Positions 37,203 to 47,999 of a stretch of 64,000 nt of DNA are shown here, one piece after another. The notes beneath the pieces were generated by a model. It made no database searches, was not told where the DNA came from, and saw nothing but the letters and a program-made list of their open reading frames with translations. Origin of the DNA: Fasciola hepatica (lineage: Eukaryota; Platyhelminthes; Trematoda; Plagiorchiida; Fasciolidae); contig CANUEZ040000183.1 of NCBI GenBank assembly GCA_948099385.1, positions 2,418,001-2,482,000 of the forward strand. The letters run 5' to 3'. How positions within the stretch are numbered: the first letter of the stretch is position 1; each line of letters starts with the position of its first letter. The translations under genes and the position numbers were made by a program.

Positions 37203-39995
37203 TCAAAAGCATGAATTAAATAAACAAGTCGAGCAATGACCCAAAGGTTCCCCGTCACTTTCTGTTGTGCCGGTTAACGTTTTGAGCTGTTCGCCAAGGC
37301 GACTACGCCAACCAAAGCTAGGAACAGGGCAGAGTGTTTTGTTTTGGTTAGCTCTGACTCGAGCTACCAAGGAGTATAACCAAACCACTGTAGTCGCCGA
37401 CGGTGGAGTAGGACGGAGTGTGCATCAATATCAGAGCACCTTCTCTTCACCTGTTAGTTTTTTTGTTACGTGTTTGCGCACCAGTGCAGTGGAAGGGTTA
37501 TATACCCCACTACCACGAAGACCCACTGTACAATTAGGGATAACCGGCAACCAGGCCCTGAGACTTCGAGTGGAAGTGGGTCGCAATAATCAGGGATTGG
37601 TAATGAGGCGGATGACGGTAGATTACCGATATACCACCAGCCTGTCTCATGGGTCGACTTTGAGGATTTGCTGCATGCACCGTTGTGGATAATCTCCAGC
37701 AGTGTGATATCCGAAGCTCGATTTGGCCAGGTTCCCCGACCATTGATGAGTATGGGGCGGATATTGGCACGAGAAACAGGAAAGTGGGTCCTTAAGCCGA
37801 TTTAATTGCGAGTACACAGTCTCCCTCTTCGCTGAGGAGAGACTCTGTAAGCGATGACGATCCGTAACATTACTTCATCCTTTCCCTGGCCATTCCGAGG
37901 CAGAGTTGAGCCTAGGTATTAAAAAAAGAGACGTATTGGCTGGTCGGCCGATGATGGGCAGTTGTTGAACCATCAGGCCTGGATAGGTTGTGAAAGATAC
38001 TGCTTGGGTGAATTCACTTCCAGGCCGATGGACTTCGCGAAGGAATGGATTCGGTCGAGGATTGGTTGGTGCTGTACACCCGATATATATATTTCCTGGG
38101 TAAGCTAAATTCCAGGGTATTTGTGTAATGCGTGACCCATTGTCCAGTCGATGGTGTGGTTAAACAGCATCGCTGAGGAAGACAGCTCTGTCTAATCTCT
38201 GTAAGGAGTACAAACGCTCATGACTGTTTGCTTTTCATACGAACCCTATTATTAGTTGTCGAGTAGTACCTCTTTATTGGCCCAACATGTTTATTGGGCA
38301 TCCCAGTTGTTTGAATTTCGGTCAAGAGGACTTCGTGGCTAACCAAATCGAAGGCGACCTGGAAGCCGATGCAACAAGCTCCCGGTGGAATTTATGGTGA
38401 TGCACCAATATTCGGCGCAGTGTGAAGATTTGATGCACACAGGTTCTGCCAAGGCGACCCCCCTGGTTCGAGCAAGCTTGCTGGTCTCTTGCCTTTAAGA
38501 AATCGCTTAGTAATATTGCACCGAAAATTTCTGCGGTGACATCGATCAGGCTTATCGATCGGTAGTTCTTGCATTCCGGTTTATCGTTTTTCTTCGGGAT
38601 GGGCAGCAGAATGGGCATGCCTCATTCAGATTGGAATGCATTCTAACGCCAAATGGAGCCAAAAGAGTACATATTATGTCGAGCAATGACAATGGACAGG
38701 TTTTACATACTTCTGGAGCGATGCTGTCTTCCAGGGCAGCCTTTCTCTCTGAAAGCTCGGTAACTATTTTTGTGATTTCCACGGTAATGGGCGGGTATTA
38801 GTTACTTTCGTACTGGACTGAAGGGGTTGATATTGGTTAGTCCGTCGGGCGTTTTGTAAGCCGGTTGAGCAGTCGACCAGATTGTATTAACCATCAATCC
38901 ACTGTCTTTCTTATTTTCGGGTATCAGATTTCCTGCCGCTTCACAGAGAAGCGAATATAGTTCGCAGGACCTTTCCAGCTGGTCGCAAACAAGGCGGAAC
39001 AGTTTTCCGAAGTCAGCAAGACCTAAATCGGCCCTCATTTCCCGGCTATTTTTATCCAGTATTTTTTGAGATCAGCCTTGATGGAGCTTTTGGCCTCTCG
39101 TTGCTGTCTGCGGCGGTCTCGCTACCTGCAAGCCGGGCCTAATGGTCTTTTGTTGATACTTGCAGTGCGCTTTGGAAGATTCAGTCTTTTGCCCATTTAT
39201 TCATTCTTCCGAGTGTCGTCCATGCAGCTGTCTTGGCTGTTGTCTTTTTTCGAGACCACTGACCCTCCACAGAGGCTTTGGCACATATAGAAAACAATTT
39301 AGAGGCACAGGTGTAGCAGGACAAGGTCGGCTTCATTTGCATCGCCCTTTCTTGCATCTCGGAACGCTTGGCAATCCTTCACAGACCTAAAGTGATCTCA
39401 CGAAGATGTGGTCGAGATGCTGCAAAGTGTGGTCATCATTGAATAGTTGCTTCTGGGGGTGCTGAAATAGGGTACTGCAGACAACCGTTCGATTGATGAG
39501 CGGCTAATTTAATCAGTCTGCAACCGTTCTATGACCAAATCTCTCTAGGAGATGGCTGGAGGATTCGTTGGCCGTATCTAAGCAAGCGTCCCAGCCTCTG
39601 CAACAAAAATTACGGTTGATTACCTCCTGCAAGGTAAACTCAAATTCATTTTTGGTTTGGTCATCATCCGGATAGGTTGGAGCACAGACTGCGATCATCA
39701 TCGGATCATGCGAGGAGCCTTTGAAGCGTTCAAAGGAGAGTCTGAATTTAACAAGTTTGCAAGACATCCTTGAGTGGCTAGCTGCCTTGTTCAAAGCAAG
39801 CGGAAGCCGTAGAGACCGGAGTTGTCTTTCGGGTCATTGTGATGGACAAATAAGATGTATCTACTCACGAGACCGTTATATTTTGACTACCCGATTTGGG
39901 TAGGTGAACTTCTGAGAGGCAAGCAGTATCTACGTCATAGTCATGTAGAATCCAAAAGGTGATGTATTGGCTATCTATGTCTAGAAATGTCATGA
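37203..39995 (-). pseudogene. LINE B: nearly full ORF2, endonuclease plus RT, decayed
   Basis: A minus-strand LINE with domains in the right order. The APE-type endonuclease starts near 39,990 (LHDYDVDTACLSEVHLP, then VCAPTYPDDD at ~39,690). It ends with the catalytic-His region FQHPQKQLFNDDH...LDHIFVR at ~39,400-39,470. RT follows with ELSERKAALEDSIAPEVCKT (~38,700-38,760), KNYRSISLIDV and VHQIFTLRRIL (~38,420-38,570), then IHSFAKSIGLEVN (~38,010-38,050). The C-terminal region has YLGSTLPRNGQGKDEV (~37,880), RRRLQWFGY and SRLGEQLKTLTG (~37,390 down to 37,260). The YADD box is absent: sequence jumps from the palm strand to the thumb near 38,090. Stops and shifts occur throughout. The long plus-strand frame at 37,267-37,692 is its antisense shadow. 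It belongs to a different subfamily from LINE A and LINE C. Confidence 0.9.
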
Positions 39996-41044
39996 CATGG
40001 CAAAAGGCATTGTGGTGTGTTCCTGCAGTGAATAATCTCAGCTTGTTCTCTTATCACCTCGACCGCTTGAACACGAGACGCTTAGCTCACCACAGACGCC
40101 TTAGTATACTGGACCGATGACGTTCCGTGAATAACCATATAGAGTCTATCAGTAAGGTGCATACAGTGTCCCCAGCACAGTGCAGTCAGCTAGGTTGAGG
40201 TGATCGGTCCAGGGAAGTGGATAAAGCGGAACGAAGACATTGACCGGTACACTTGGCCAGGTAGGGCGTTTTACACTTCCGGGATGGGGTCCATGCAACC
40301 CACTTAGCAGATGTTTGGAGGCATTAGGTTATATGCCAAGGCATCTTGGCTGGGGGGCAGCTGCATTCGAAACACTTAAGTTGTCTTCATGATTTTCGCT
40401 TCCTACTTTGATTTCGGCTGTTTCACTTCACGCTTCATTCTATTTTTCCTTTTACCGGACGATTCTAGGAAGTAGCAATTGAAACCATAGTACAGAATCC
40501 CGAGATTTGTGGTTGAATAATCCGAATTGAAAATAAATCCATATTATGCTTACGTTCAGTTTCCGGATGGAGGAGGAAACACCATTTCTGTACGTCACTT
40601 TGCTGTAAAGTCCGTTGAGCACAAACGACAGGACGTCGCAGTCGATTTTGAGAAAGCAGGACTGATTTGTCTTTGAGGACAGAATCTAATACAGAAAACT
40701 GTGAAACGTCTGACACCTAATCGGTGTTGACTTACATGATAAATCCATCACTATCCACCCTGTCACTGAACAATAGAATCACGTTCACCCAATACCGTGT
40801 AACAAACTGAGCTTAACAACAATATTATCACCGTACAGCTTTGAATAGCAGGGCAATCAGCACAGACTAATTTCCTCCCCATCATGTTTCACGTAGATGT
40901 AGCATAAAAAAGTTTGACATTGAGAGGACTGACGCGGGTGGGAGATGGGAAGATGCCCTAGCGGCCAGCATACAGAAAACAGAATTGTACCACAAAAACA
41001 AACATTGATAAATCATTCTGATTCCACGTAAATTGACAACAGGA
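39996..41044. other. between LINE B and LINE C
   Basis: No protein motif. The part next to 40,000-40,370 is less AT-rich than the region's background and could be the 5' UTR or internal promoter of minus-strand LINE B. From about 40,370 onward nothing is recognisable. Confidence 0.35.
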
Positions 41045-42605
41045 TCATCGCTGTTCACAGTTCGCTGCCGTATTCTTCAGTGTATCCAGCAAACTGACTG
41101 AGGTATCTTTTTGACCCCAACGTCAAAGATGTGAGGCACCTACTTTTTCCAAGTTCGCTTCACATTTTTGCACGCATAGCAGCCCTGTCATCTATTGGCC
41201 TCCATGTGGTTTCCTCCACTCCCTAAGAGGAACAGAAAACAGAGTAAGGTGTGATAGAGGTGTGTCCGCCAGGCGTAAAAAATACCCCAACCAACAACGT
41301 CCATTTATCTGGATACACTGTTATGGAACATTATCTGAACTAGTACTCAACATTCAATTTCCAACCTCATGGTCGCTCACACGGTCATTGCATCCATTTT
41401 TAGCGATACCAGGTAAATATCAGTGGTCAGAAATCTCAAGGTAACAAACGTCTTTCACACGCATGCTCCACGTCTAACATATGTACAACTAAACTGGACG
41501 CCAGGTGGCACAGTGTACAGACCTTTCAACTTCGGTGGAATATCAGGTCAGCTCTGCAAGTTCTTCACACCAACCTACGCCACTCGAGCCTTGGATACAA
41601 GCTTGCTCACCTCCACTACCTTGCTTCCCTCCCTTGTCAAGCTGTTGCTGAGGTGAGTGAAACGGTCAACTACTGTTATCACTTCATCGTCGAGCATCAA
41701 GCCCGGAATCGATGACGTCCAGTCTTGCAATGGATGTGGACCTCCGTACCCAGCAAAAACCGTACCCGGCTAACTGAGTTTGCGGTTTGCATCGTTGACC
41801 ATGGAGATGGAGCAGTAATCGCAATAAAACTAAGGCGTTGTTCAATTCTATGTACTTGGGACAGTAGGATCCACAGTTCTCAACAGAACTGCACTACCGG
41901 TAGCTTACTGCCACATAATCGATCTCGCTCAGTATACCTGTATCGTTAGAGATCCGTGTCGCCGAAAGACTTGAGCTGTGTTGAAAATTCGTACTGAACA
42001 AAAACAACAAAACTGGAGAAGCCTACCTCGGTTATCTGTGTGTTGAGGGTAAGGCCCAAAGCCCACCCAAAGAAGCTTCTGAGGATTTCAGCTTGCCAAG
42101 CTGTGCCTTAAAATCACCTGCTTGGATTGTGATGTCAGAGCCTTTGCCTCTACGCACTTGTGTGGCGAGTTCAATATAGAACCTGTCTTTTGGCGTGTCA
42201 GAGCTGCAGCCTGTTGGAGCATGAGCCGAGATCGCAAACACAACACGCCTAAAGTGGCCATATTTCCGTAAGCCAACTAACCACTGGAGTCTTAAAGCAA
42301 ATTTTTAACTAATAACTGGTATCCAGTCGAAAAGGGCAGCCGTAGCCTTGTCGGCCAGGATCATCCCTACAACACTTGACCCATAGCCGCTCCCTCTTCT
42401 GAATTGCGCAGTTTTTAGCTCTATGAGATACCAAGAACAGCAAGCTGAATTCAACGCCTGAAATCTTGGATACGCGTTTCACTAACACAGCAGATATGAT
42501 TTGCCAGGGAGTCTATTGTAAGTGCCAGGCACACCGGCTGATCACGCTGCCTGAGAGTACGTACTTCTGGGGAGCTGAAATCCAGAGGCTCACGAAGCTT
42601 GAGAA
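41045..42605 (-). pseudogene. LINE C: endonuclease joined to 3' RT by internal deletion
   Basis: A minus-strand RTE-/CR1-like LINE. The 5' end of the endonuclease is at ~42,600 (VRTLRQRDQP, then ICCVSETRIQD). It continues with FAISAHAPTGCSSDTPKDRF (~42,180-42,240), AGDFKAQLGKL and SEIDYVAVSYR (~41,910). The sequence then passes within about 100 bases to LQDWTSSIPGLMLDDEVITV (~41,690-41,750), which belongs to the RT C-terminal part of the same family (KCKVLLQDW...). After VDRFTHLSNSLT it runs to the C-terminal tail (REWRKPHGGQ at ~41,205; LDTLKNTAANC at ~41,060-41,090). Everything between, including the RT fingers, palm and YADD, is missing. Frameshifts and stops are scattered. The 5' and 3' portions otherwise look complete. 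Confidence 0.85.
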
Positions 42606-44744
42606 AATGTGAGTTTCAAGATAGGTCATTATTATCGACAAAAGTTAACAATGAACCATCGAGAGTATCAGGCACATTATCACTGAGAGCTTTAAAGGTG
42701 GATAGAAGAAGCAGAGATAGTTGGTTGGTGACCAAAAGACAGAGGCTGAATAAGGATCCTACTGACTACTACTCCATGAAATCTTGCTGATCCCTTGGTA
42801 TTTGGGTCAGCATAGCAAGGTCGGTTTTATAAGTACGACTTCGTGGATTACTACTACACGGAATGTATGGCCTACAGAAATTCACAAAGATTGAGTATCA
42901 CCAGGGCCTAAATTTCACATCAAAAAACCGGTACGACGGTTAACTAAATTGGTCAATGCAATCAGGCGTAAAATCGCAGTGCACGGTTTGAACGATCCGT
43001 TTGAGTTCTCGAAGATAAATATTTGTAGTGCTGCCGACATGACACACAGCTGCAAAGACTTACAGATTTGTTTATATGAACAATTACCGAATTTGTTGGC
43101 ACCACATGCTCCTCCTGTGAACACTCTCAGCCCGCAGTTACATTCCTGCAAAGCATACGTTATCCTGCTCCAGGGTTTCCAGTTCAGCTGCATTGTTCGC
43201 TGCCGAGTATGATGGTTATTGTGTAACTAACCAAGAACCAGGGACCATAGACTCTATACGGGAGCAGGTCCCGGCTTACTCCAACAGAAACTTATGTTTC
43301 AAAAAACACAGTGCCCAATGTCTGCATGTTCTCCACCAGTGTCCCCTTCAGAAGAATATTGGTATCATCTTCTTTCTCGCAAGAGACCCTTATATTTCTC
43401 GATATCACCTCCGAAAGCCCTCACTAAGTTGCAACGAGCTGATTTTCATACAGGATTTAATCCTTCGATTCTGCAAGATAAGATTGATTTGTTCACCGGC
43501 ACCCCACGATTAAGAGATCCGTTTGTCCAAGACTTCTGTTCGACATTTTGTCGCTCGCCCTTAAATTCTGGTGCCTGACTGGTAGCATGTCTATCCTCAA
43601 GGAATTCATGAACTAAAGTGAATATCTAAGTGTCTTCAAGCACCTTTGATAAAAACACACATATGATGTTTTAAAAGGTTCTGTCTAATATTAGGAATGA
43701 GCGTTGATAAAAGGTCTATTCACTAGAGCAAGAAGAATTTGTCCCGCCGGAGGAATTGAAGATGATAATCAGTTCAGTTATCAATCCTTTGTTATCCAAG
43801 ACAATTATTAGCCATGGAAATTCACTGCAAAGCATAGCTTTATGACCGAGCTAAAATTTATGAAGAAGAAAGCCATGTTTTTCATGAAGAAATTTGATAG
43901 TGACCGGAATGGTAAAATAGTGCAACACTACCTAAAATAGACTTTCCCTAGAATGTAATACATCGCTTCGTTAGCGATGCTTCATAAGAATAGAAGATTG
44001 ACTGCTGAATCCAATTTCGACGAAGAGGGCCCTTGTCACCTTCTGGTGTATTTTTCCAAATAAGTGCAACTGCGGGAGCAGGTTCATCAGAAGAACTGAG
44101 TCGGCTGCCCACGAGAACCTCGGAACACGCCCAGAAAAACGTAGTGCTGAGTGGTCTTAGGCTTCCGTCCAGTTCGATTCCCTACCATTCACTTCATTTT
44201 AAGGTTCGGGAGAAACCGAAACAGGCTTTTTCGGGGACATGTTAACAGATGACTGGACGGCTGCTACCTTTCGCCGAGACCGTGGCTAAGCTTTGTCATA
44301 AGGCTGACCGTTGTAAGCAAATAGACTTTATACCCAATCTGATCCTGCTGCGATCGAGCAGTCAGTGGGAATACTATCAGTTAGCACGATTCCCGTCTCG
44401 TTATCTAGTCTGATCTAGACTGGTGACCTATGACCTCCGCGTTGATATTGTTTGGTCAAGTGCTTTCCGGTGCCTAAAATATCTCATCTTTCTGACCAAA
44501 ATTCCTCCTGATTGCATATGCACACCTCCGTTCAGCTTGCTCAAGACCGGTAAAGGCTGAAGTCAATTGAGAGTTCAGTGTGGCGTCTATTCCACGTCCG
44601 ACTTTGCGGTAAAATTCAAAATTTCTCCCCAGCCCTGGCCCATCTGGGTTACTGGTTAGATCGCGACGCTATTATTACTTCAGAGTTGATCATTCGTTGT
44701 CCGCCATCCAAACTAGAGTCGCTGGTCTAGGAAGGAAGAGAAGG
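42606..44744. other. anonymous stretch with a coding-like patch
   Basis: From 42,920 to 43,578 the plus strand carries three overlapping frames with protein-like composition, listed separately. The rest, including a less AT-rich section from 44,030 to 44,740, may hold the decayed LTR or gag start of the BEL/Pao relic. No motif confirms that. Confidence 0.35.
42930..43578 (+). CDS. coding-like patch of unknown identity
   Basis: Successive plus-strand frames cover 650 bases. The first (~42,930-43,212) includes RRLTKLVNAIRRKIAVHG and LYEQLPNLLAPHAPP. The second (43,193-43,513) begins FAAEYDGYCVTNQEPGTIDS. The third (43,231-43,578) includes LLSRKRPLYFSISPPKALTK. They could be one protein broken by two frameshifts, separate exons, or chance. 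I do not recognise the family. The position between LINE C and the BEL/Pao relic makes a retroelement ORF1/gag fragment conceivable, but no zinc knuckle is present in this patch. Confidence 0.2.
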
Positions 44745-47280
44745 TAGGCCGGATTGTTTGTGGGGCAGTTTCTGAAGACCTGACAAGTTGCTTGGATAGG
44801 CGAGCGAGAATAGCTGACAGCAGCTTTGGTCAAGTTGTACGTCATGCCAGTAAACTGGTCGGGCGAAGTACCAGTAAATTACAAAATACGGAGAGGGAAC
44901 ACCTCAAACACCACCATTGGACGAGCACACATACCATCTCGCGTCAGGATTCTAGTCCGCCAGACCGCACGGCTTGCAACACAAAACAAAATGACAGATT
45001 GCCCGAAGCTCCTCGAGGCCACAAGCAATGAACGTTGGGAGATGGTTAAGGCGGCTTAAATGTGCTTCATATGCCTCAGTAACTCACACAGAGCAGCGGC
45101 TTTTCGAGTGCATGCAAGATGCGAAAAAAGAAGATTGTCAGGAGTGACACCATCGATTGCTGCACCCAGTGGGGGCAGTCTCATCGGATAAAACCTGAAG
45201 CTGAGTTCGATCTGCTCAGTAGCCTGTTCTATTCAGAAACCAGTTCGTTTGGGCGTAGTTACTGTAAGAGTGGCGATTTCCCGAAGGAGGATGGCTTTAG
45301 CTCCAGCTATTGCGGACTGGATCCGACACGATATTGGTGAGGGGGTGTTTTGCGAGGAAACACTAACTTGAAAAACCTCTACGTCACTAGCAGTCAGCAC
45401 GGCGGGTGGGACTCAGATCATGGCTGCGGGTCGCGTGCGTCTGCAACTTGTCTCTCTAGACAACCATAAACATATCGAGACCACGGAGTCATCCATGTTG
45501 GATGATTTGCTGACTCGAGCCCCAAAGTCAGTAAACTCGATTACATTCAGAGGGCCTCATCTTCAGGAAGTAACAATCATCAAGTGGAAGGACGATGAAG
45601 TGGATCTTCTTTTTGGTAGTGACGTGCCAGAAGCTCATTGGGTGCTGGACCAGAGAGCAAGAAACTACCAGATGCCTTAAGTAGTACGCACATTAGCCTG
45701 GATTCTAAACGGATCTAGGGGGCAGCACAGCTCAGCGACCTATGTGTCTGCGGAAAGAGATGACATAGAACAGCAGTTGCTTTGCATCTACGATCATGAG
45801 TTTCATATCCTCGTGGATAATCTTTTGTCTTTATCTTAAGAGGACTGACTCGCGATAGAAGTAGTAAGGAAAGGGACGAGCTGCTCGCCAATTATTCTCG
45901 AACTGCCTCTCCCATGGCGGATATAGACGGACTGCTTTGTGGAAAACCAGAACTACGTTCTTCGCGGGTTGCTGCCATTGAAGGAGGGGTTTGGTTTTGA
46001 TGAACACTCTTGGAAGCGATACTCCTACGTGATGGTGCGCAAGGAAATCCTTGGTTGAATACAAAAATAAATACTCTCTCTAAAGTCAGAGAAAGGATAC
46101 GGCACTTGCCATATCATCAAATTTGAAACATTGAGAAGTCATAGAAGATGTGCGTTGTCCTCGACTACGCTGCGATATTCCAGGAAAGATAACTGAGTGG
46201 CTGTTTGTTACAAGGAGCAGACCCGACAATTTCACTTTTTGGGGTCTTGTGTCGGTTGAAGCTAGGTAGAGTGGCATTGTCCGCTGGCAACCGGGAAATG
46301 TTTTTGGAATAGGAAGTACCAGTTGAAGACAGAGATGCATGGCCTTTCTTGTGGCGGGACGGGAACGATATTGACAGACCTGTGGTACATTACGCGATGA
46401 CCGCTCGTTCAGCTGCGGCGGTATCATTGCTCTTCTGTTCGAATTGGACTCTACGAGAAACCGCAGCTTGGCATGAGGCTTTTGTTTGCCGGGAGGTAAT
46501 GGATAGTGCAAGCCAAGATTCCTAAGGTGACGACTTTCTTGGGTCATTTGACTACGTCAAAAAGGCTGTAACCCACCTGGAGGTGTTGACGGAGTTGCTA
46601 AAAAAAGAAGACTTCCAGTTCACTAAGTGGGTATCAAAAACTCCTTGAATGTTGGGTGCGCTTTTAGACAACGATAAGGCAGAAAGGAATCAGGGTTTGA
46701 AAGCTTTACCAATTTCGACGGAGCGCACTTTGGGAATACAGTGAAAAGCTCAAACGGATAAATTCGTATTCGAACTAAAAGCCGATGAACATTGTCAGCT
46801 ATCTCCAGTCTGTCTGATATACTCGGTTCTGTCACCCTGTGGTTTCTGCCCAGAAGGGATCAACTGCAACGGCATTGTTGGGAGAGAATTATCTAGGATC
46901 AGTCCCTTGACCGGAAGATAGGCCAGAATGGGAAGATTTCATGGTCACGCTCATGAATCTAGGGTACATAAGGTTACCTCGTTTCTTACCTCTCTATTGT
47001 ACAAACCAAACGGGAGGGTGCAGCTGTGTTGGTTGTGAAGGCGGTACAATCAATAAACAGGTGTTTCAGTTCCAGTATCTGTTTAGCTAGGTTTTGAACG
47101 GGCTCAAATATTGTGCTGAACTACATCAATAACGTCAAGTGCCGCTTAAGCACGTTCAGAGTTACCAGACTCACGGTCACACATGATAAAATGACAGCAG
47201 TTCAGTTGCAGCATGTTACGTTTGTCGACCAACCAGAAGATTTATGTAACAGAGAAGTGACGTGTTTCTGGCGGCTAGAC
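44745..47280 (+). pseudogene. BEL/Pao LTR-retrotransposon gag-pol relic
   Basis: Plus strand, readable in order across frameshifts. Gag C-terminus (ADSSFGQVVRHASKL at ~44,815-44,860). Zinc-knuckle region (CPKLLEATSNERWEMVKAA, then MCFICLSNSHRAAA, ~45,000-45,110). A decayed protease zone (~45,220-45,350). Pre-RT (VDLLFGSDVPEAHWVLDQRA, ~45,600-45,660). RT (LLQGADP.ISLFGVL, VPVEDRDAWPFLW, ~46,210-46,360) with GDDFLGS in place of YVDDFL (~46,530), then FTKWVSKTP. RNase H/connection zone (ERTLGI, ~46,720; IVLNYINNVKCRLSTF, ~47,115-47,165). The first catalytic Asp of RT (SADIE) reads SAGNR. Integrase and LTRs were not found. It is dead. The minus-strand frame at 46,086-46,547 is its antisense shadow. 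Confidence 0.88.
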
Positions 47281-47469
47281 ACATAAACGGGCGGGCCACA
47301 ATTACTGTACATTCCCTAAAAGGACTGGCTTGTTTACAAACTATGAACATCCCCAACGTCGGAGATGAAAATCAAAGGTACGATAATGACGGCTGCCGTC
47401 ACCTTAACATCTATTCTACTACGGTTTATTAGAGTTCACTTTTGGCAAAAATGCTCCGTTCGCGGATAT

Positions 47470-47995
47470 GGTCGACCAGGTTTACGGGGCATTTGTCGAT
47501 CTTGGAGGGCCTCAATCTATTCAGTAGCGTGCGCTTGGGTTCAGTGACTTCTGACAAGTTACACTCCGCAGAATAAGATCTGAAGCTGATACAGTCCGAG
47601 GCGTTCACTCAAGAGATACAGAATCCTAGAGAGCTGAGAAATGGATATCCCCAACATCAGTTACTCTGTTGGATGCTCGCAGATCTGTACCTCCGAATGC
47701 CATATATAAACAGGTATGTAAACGCTTGAAAAACCAACTGACTAGGAGCCTGACAAATGACCGCCAGCAATGGTGGATTGCAAAATGCAGAGGAATGGAA
47801 AAAGGTTCGCAAACTTTTGCTTTTGATTCGACGCACCAGTCCACAGAAGCCCGGTGTGAGTGAGCTGTTCAAGGAATCCGAAGGCTCTCTAATTCATCCC
47901 AAGGACGTCGTAGGGATCTATGGGCAGTGCGTTTTAGAGAACCGCCGAGTTCTGCGTGCTGCAATCTTTCGAACGAAATATTACCCCACGCACGG
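47470..47995 (+). pseudogene. LINE D: linker fragment next to the BEL relic
   Basis: A plus-strand fragment of the same LINE type as LINE A. WISPTSVTLLDARRSVPPNA and LKNQLTRSLTNDRQQWWIAK (~47,642-47,795) correspond to LINE A's LLDAHRSV and RQLTKSLRSDHEHWW. They are followed in another frame by SPQKPGVSELFKESEGSLIH (~47,840-47,900), where LINE A has the equivalent FKESDGSL. It then decays through WAVRF (the family's WAEHF) and is lost near 47,995. Only the segment between endonuclease and RT survives. It begins within about 200 bases of the last BEL RNase H codons. Confidence 0.75.
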
Positions 47996-47999
47996 TCGT

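Noticed and set aside
37267..37692. 141-codon plus-strand open frame
   Set aside because: It is antisense to LINE B. The minus strand carries the RT C-terminal motifs and explains the sequence.
46086..46547. 153-codon minus-strand open frame
   Set aside because: It is antisense to the BEL/Pao RT, whose motifs are clear on the plus strand.
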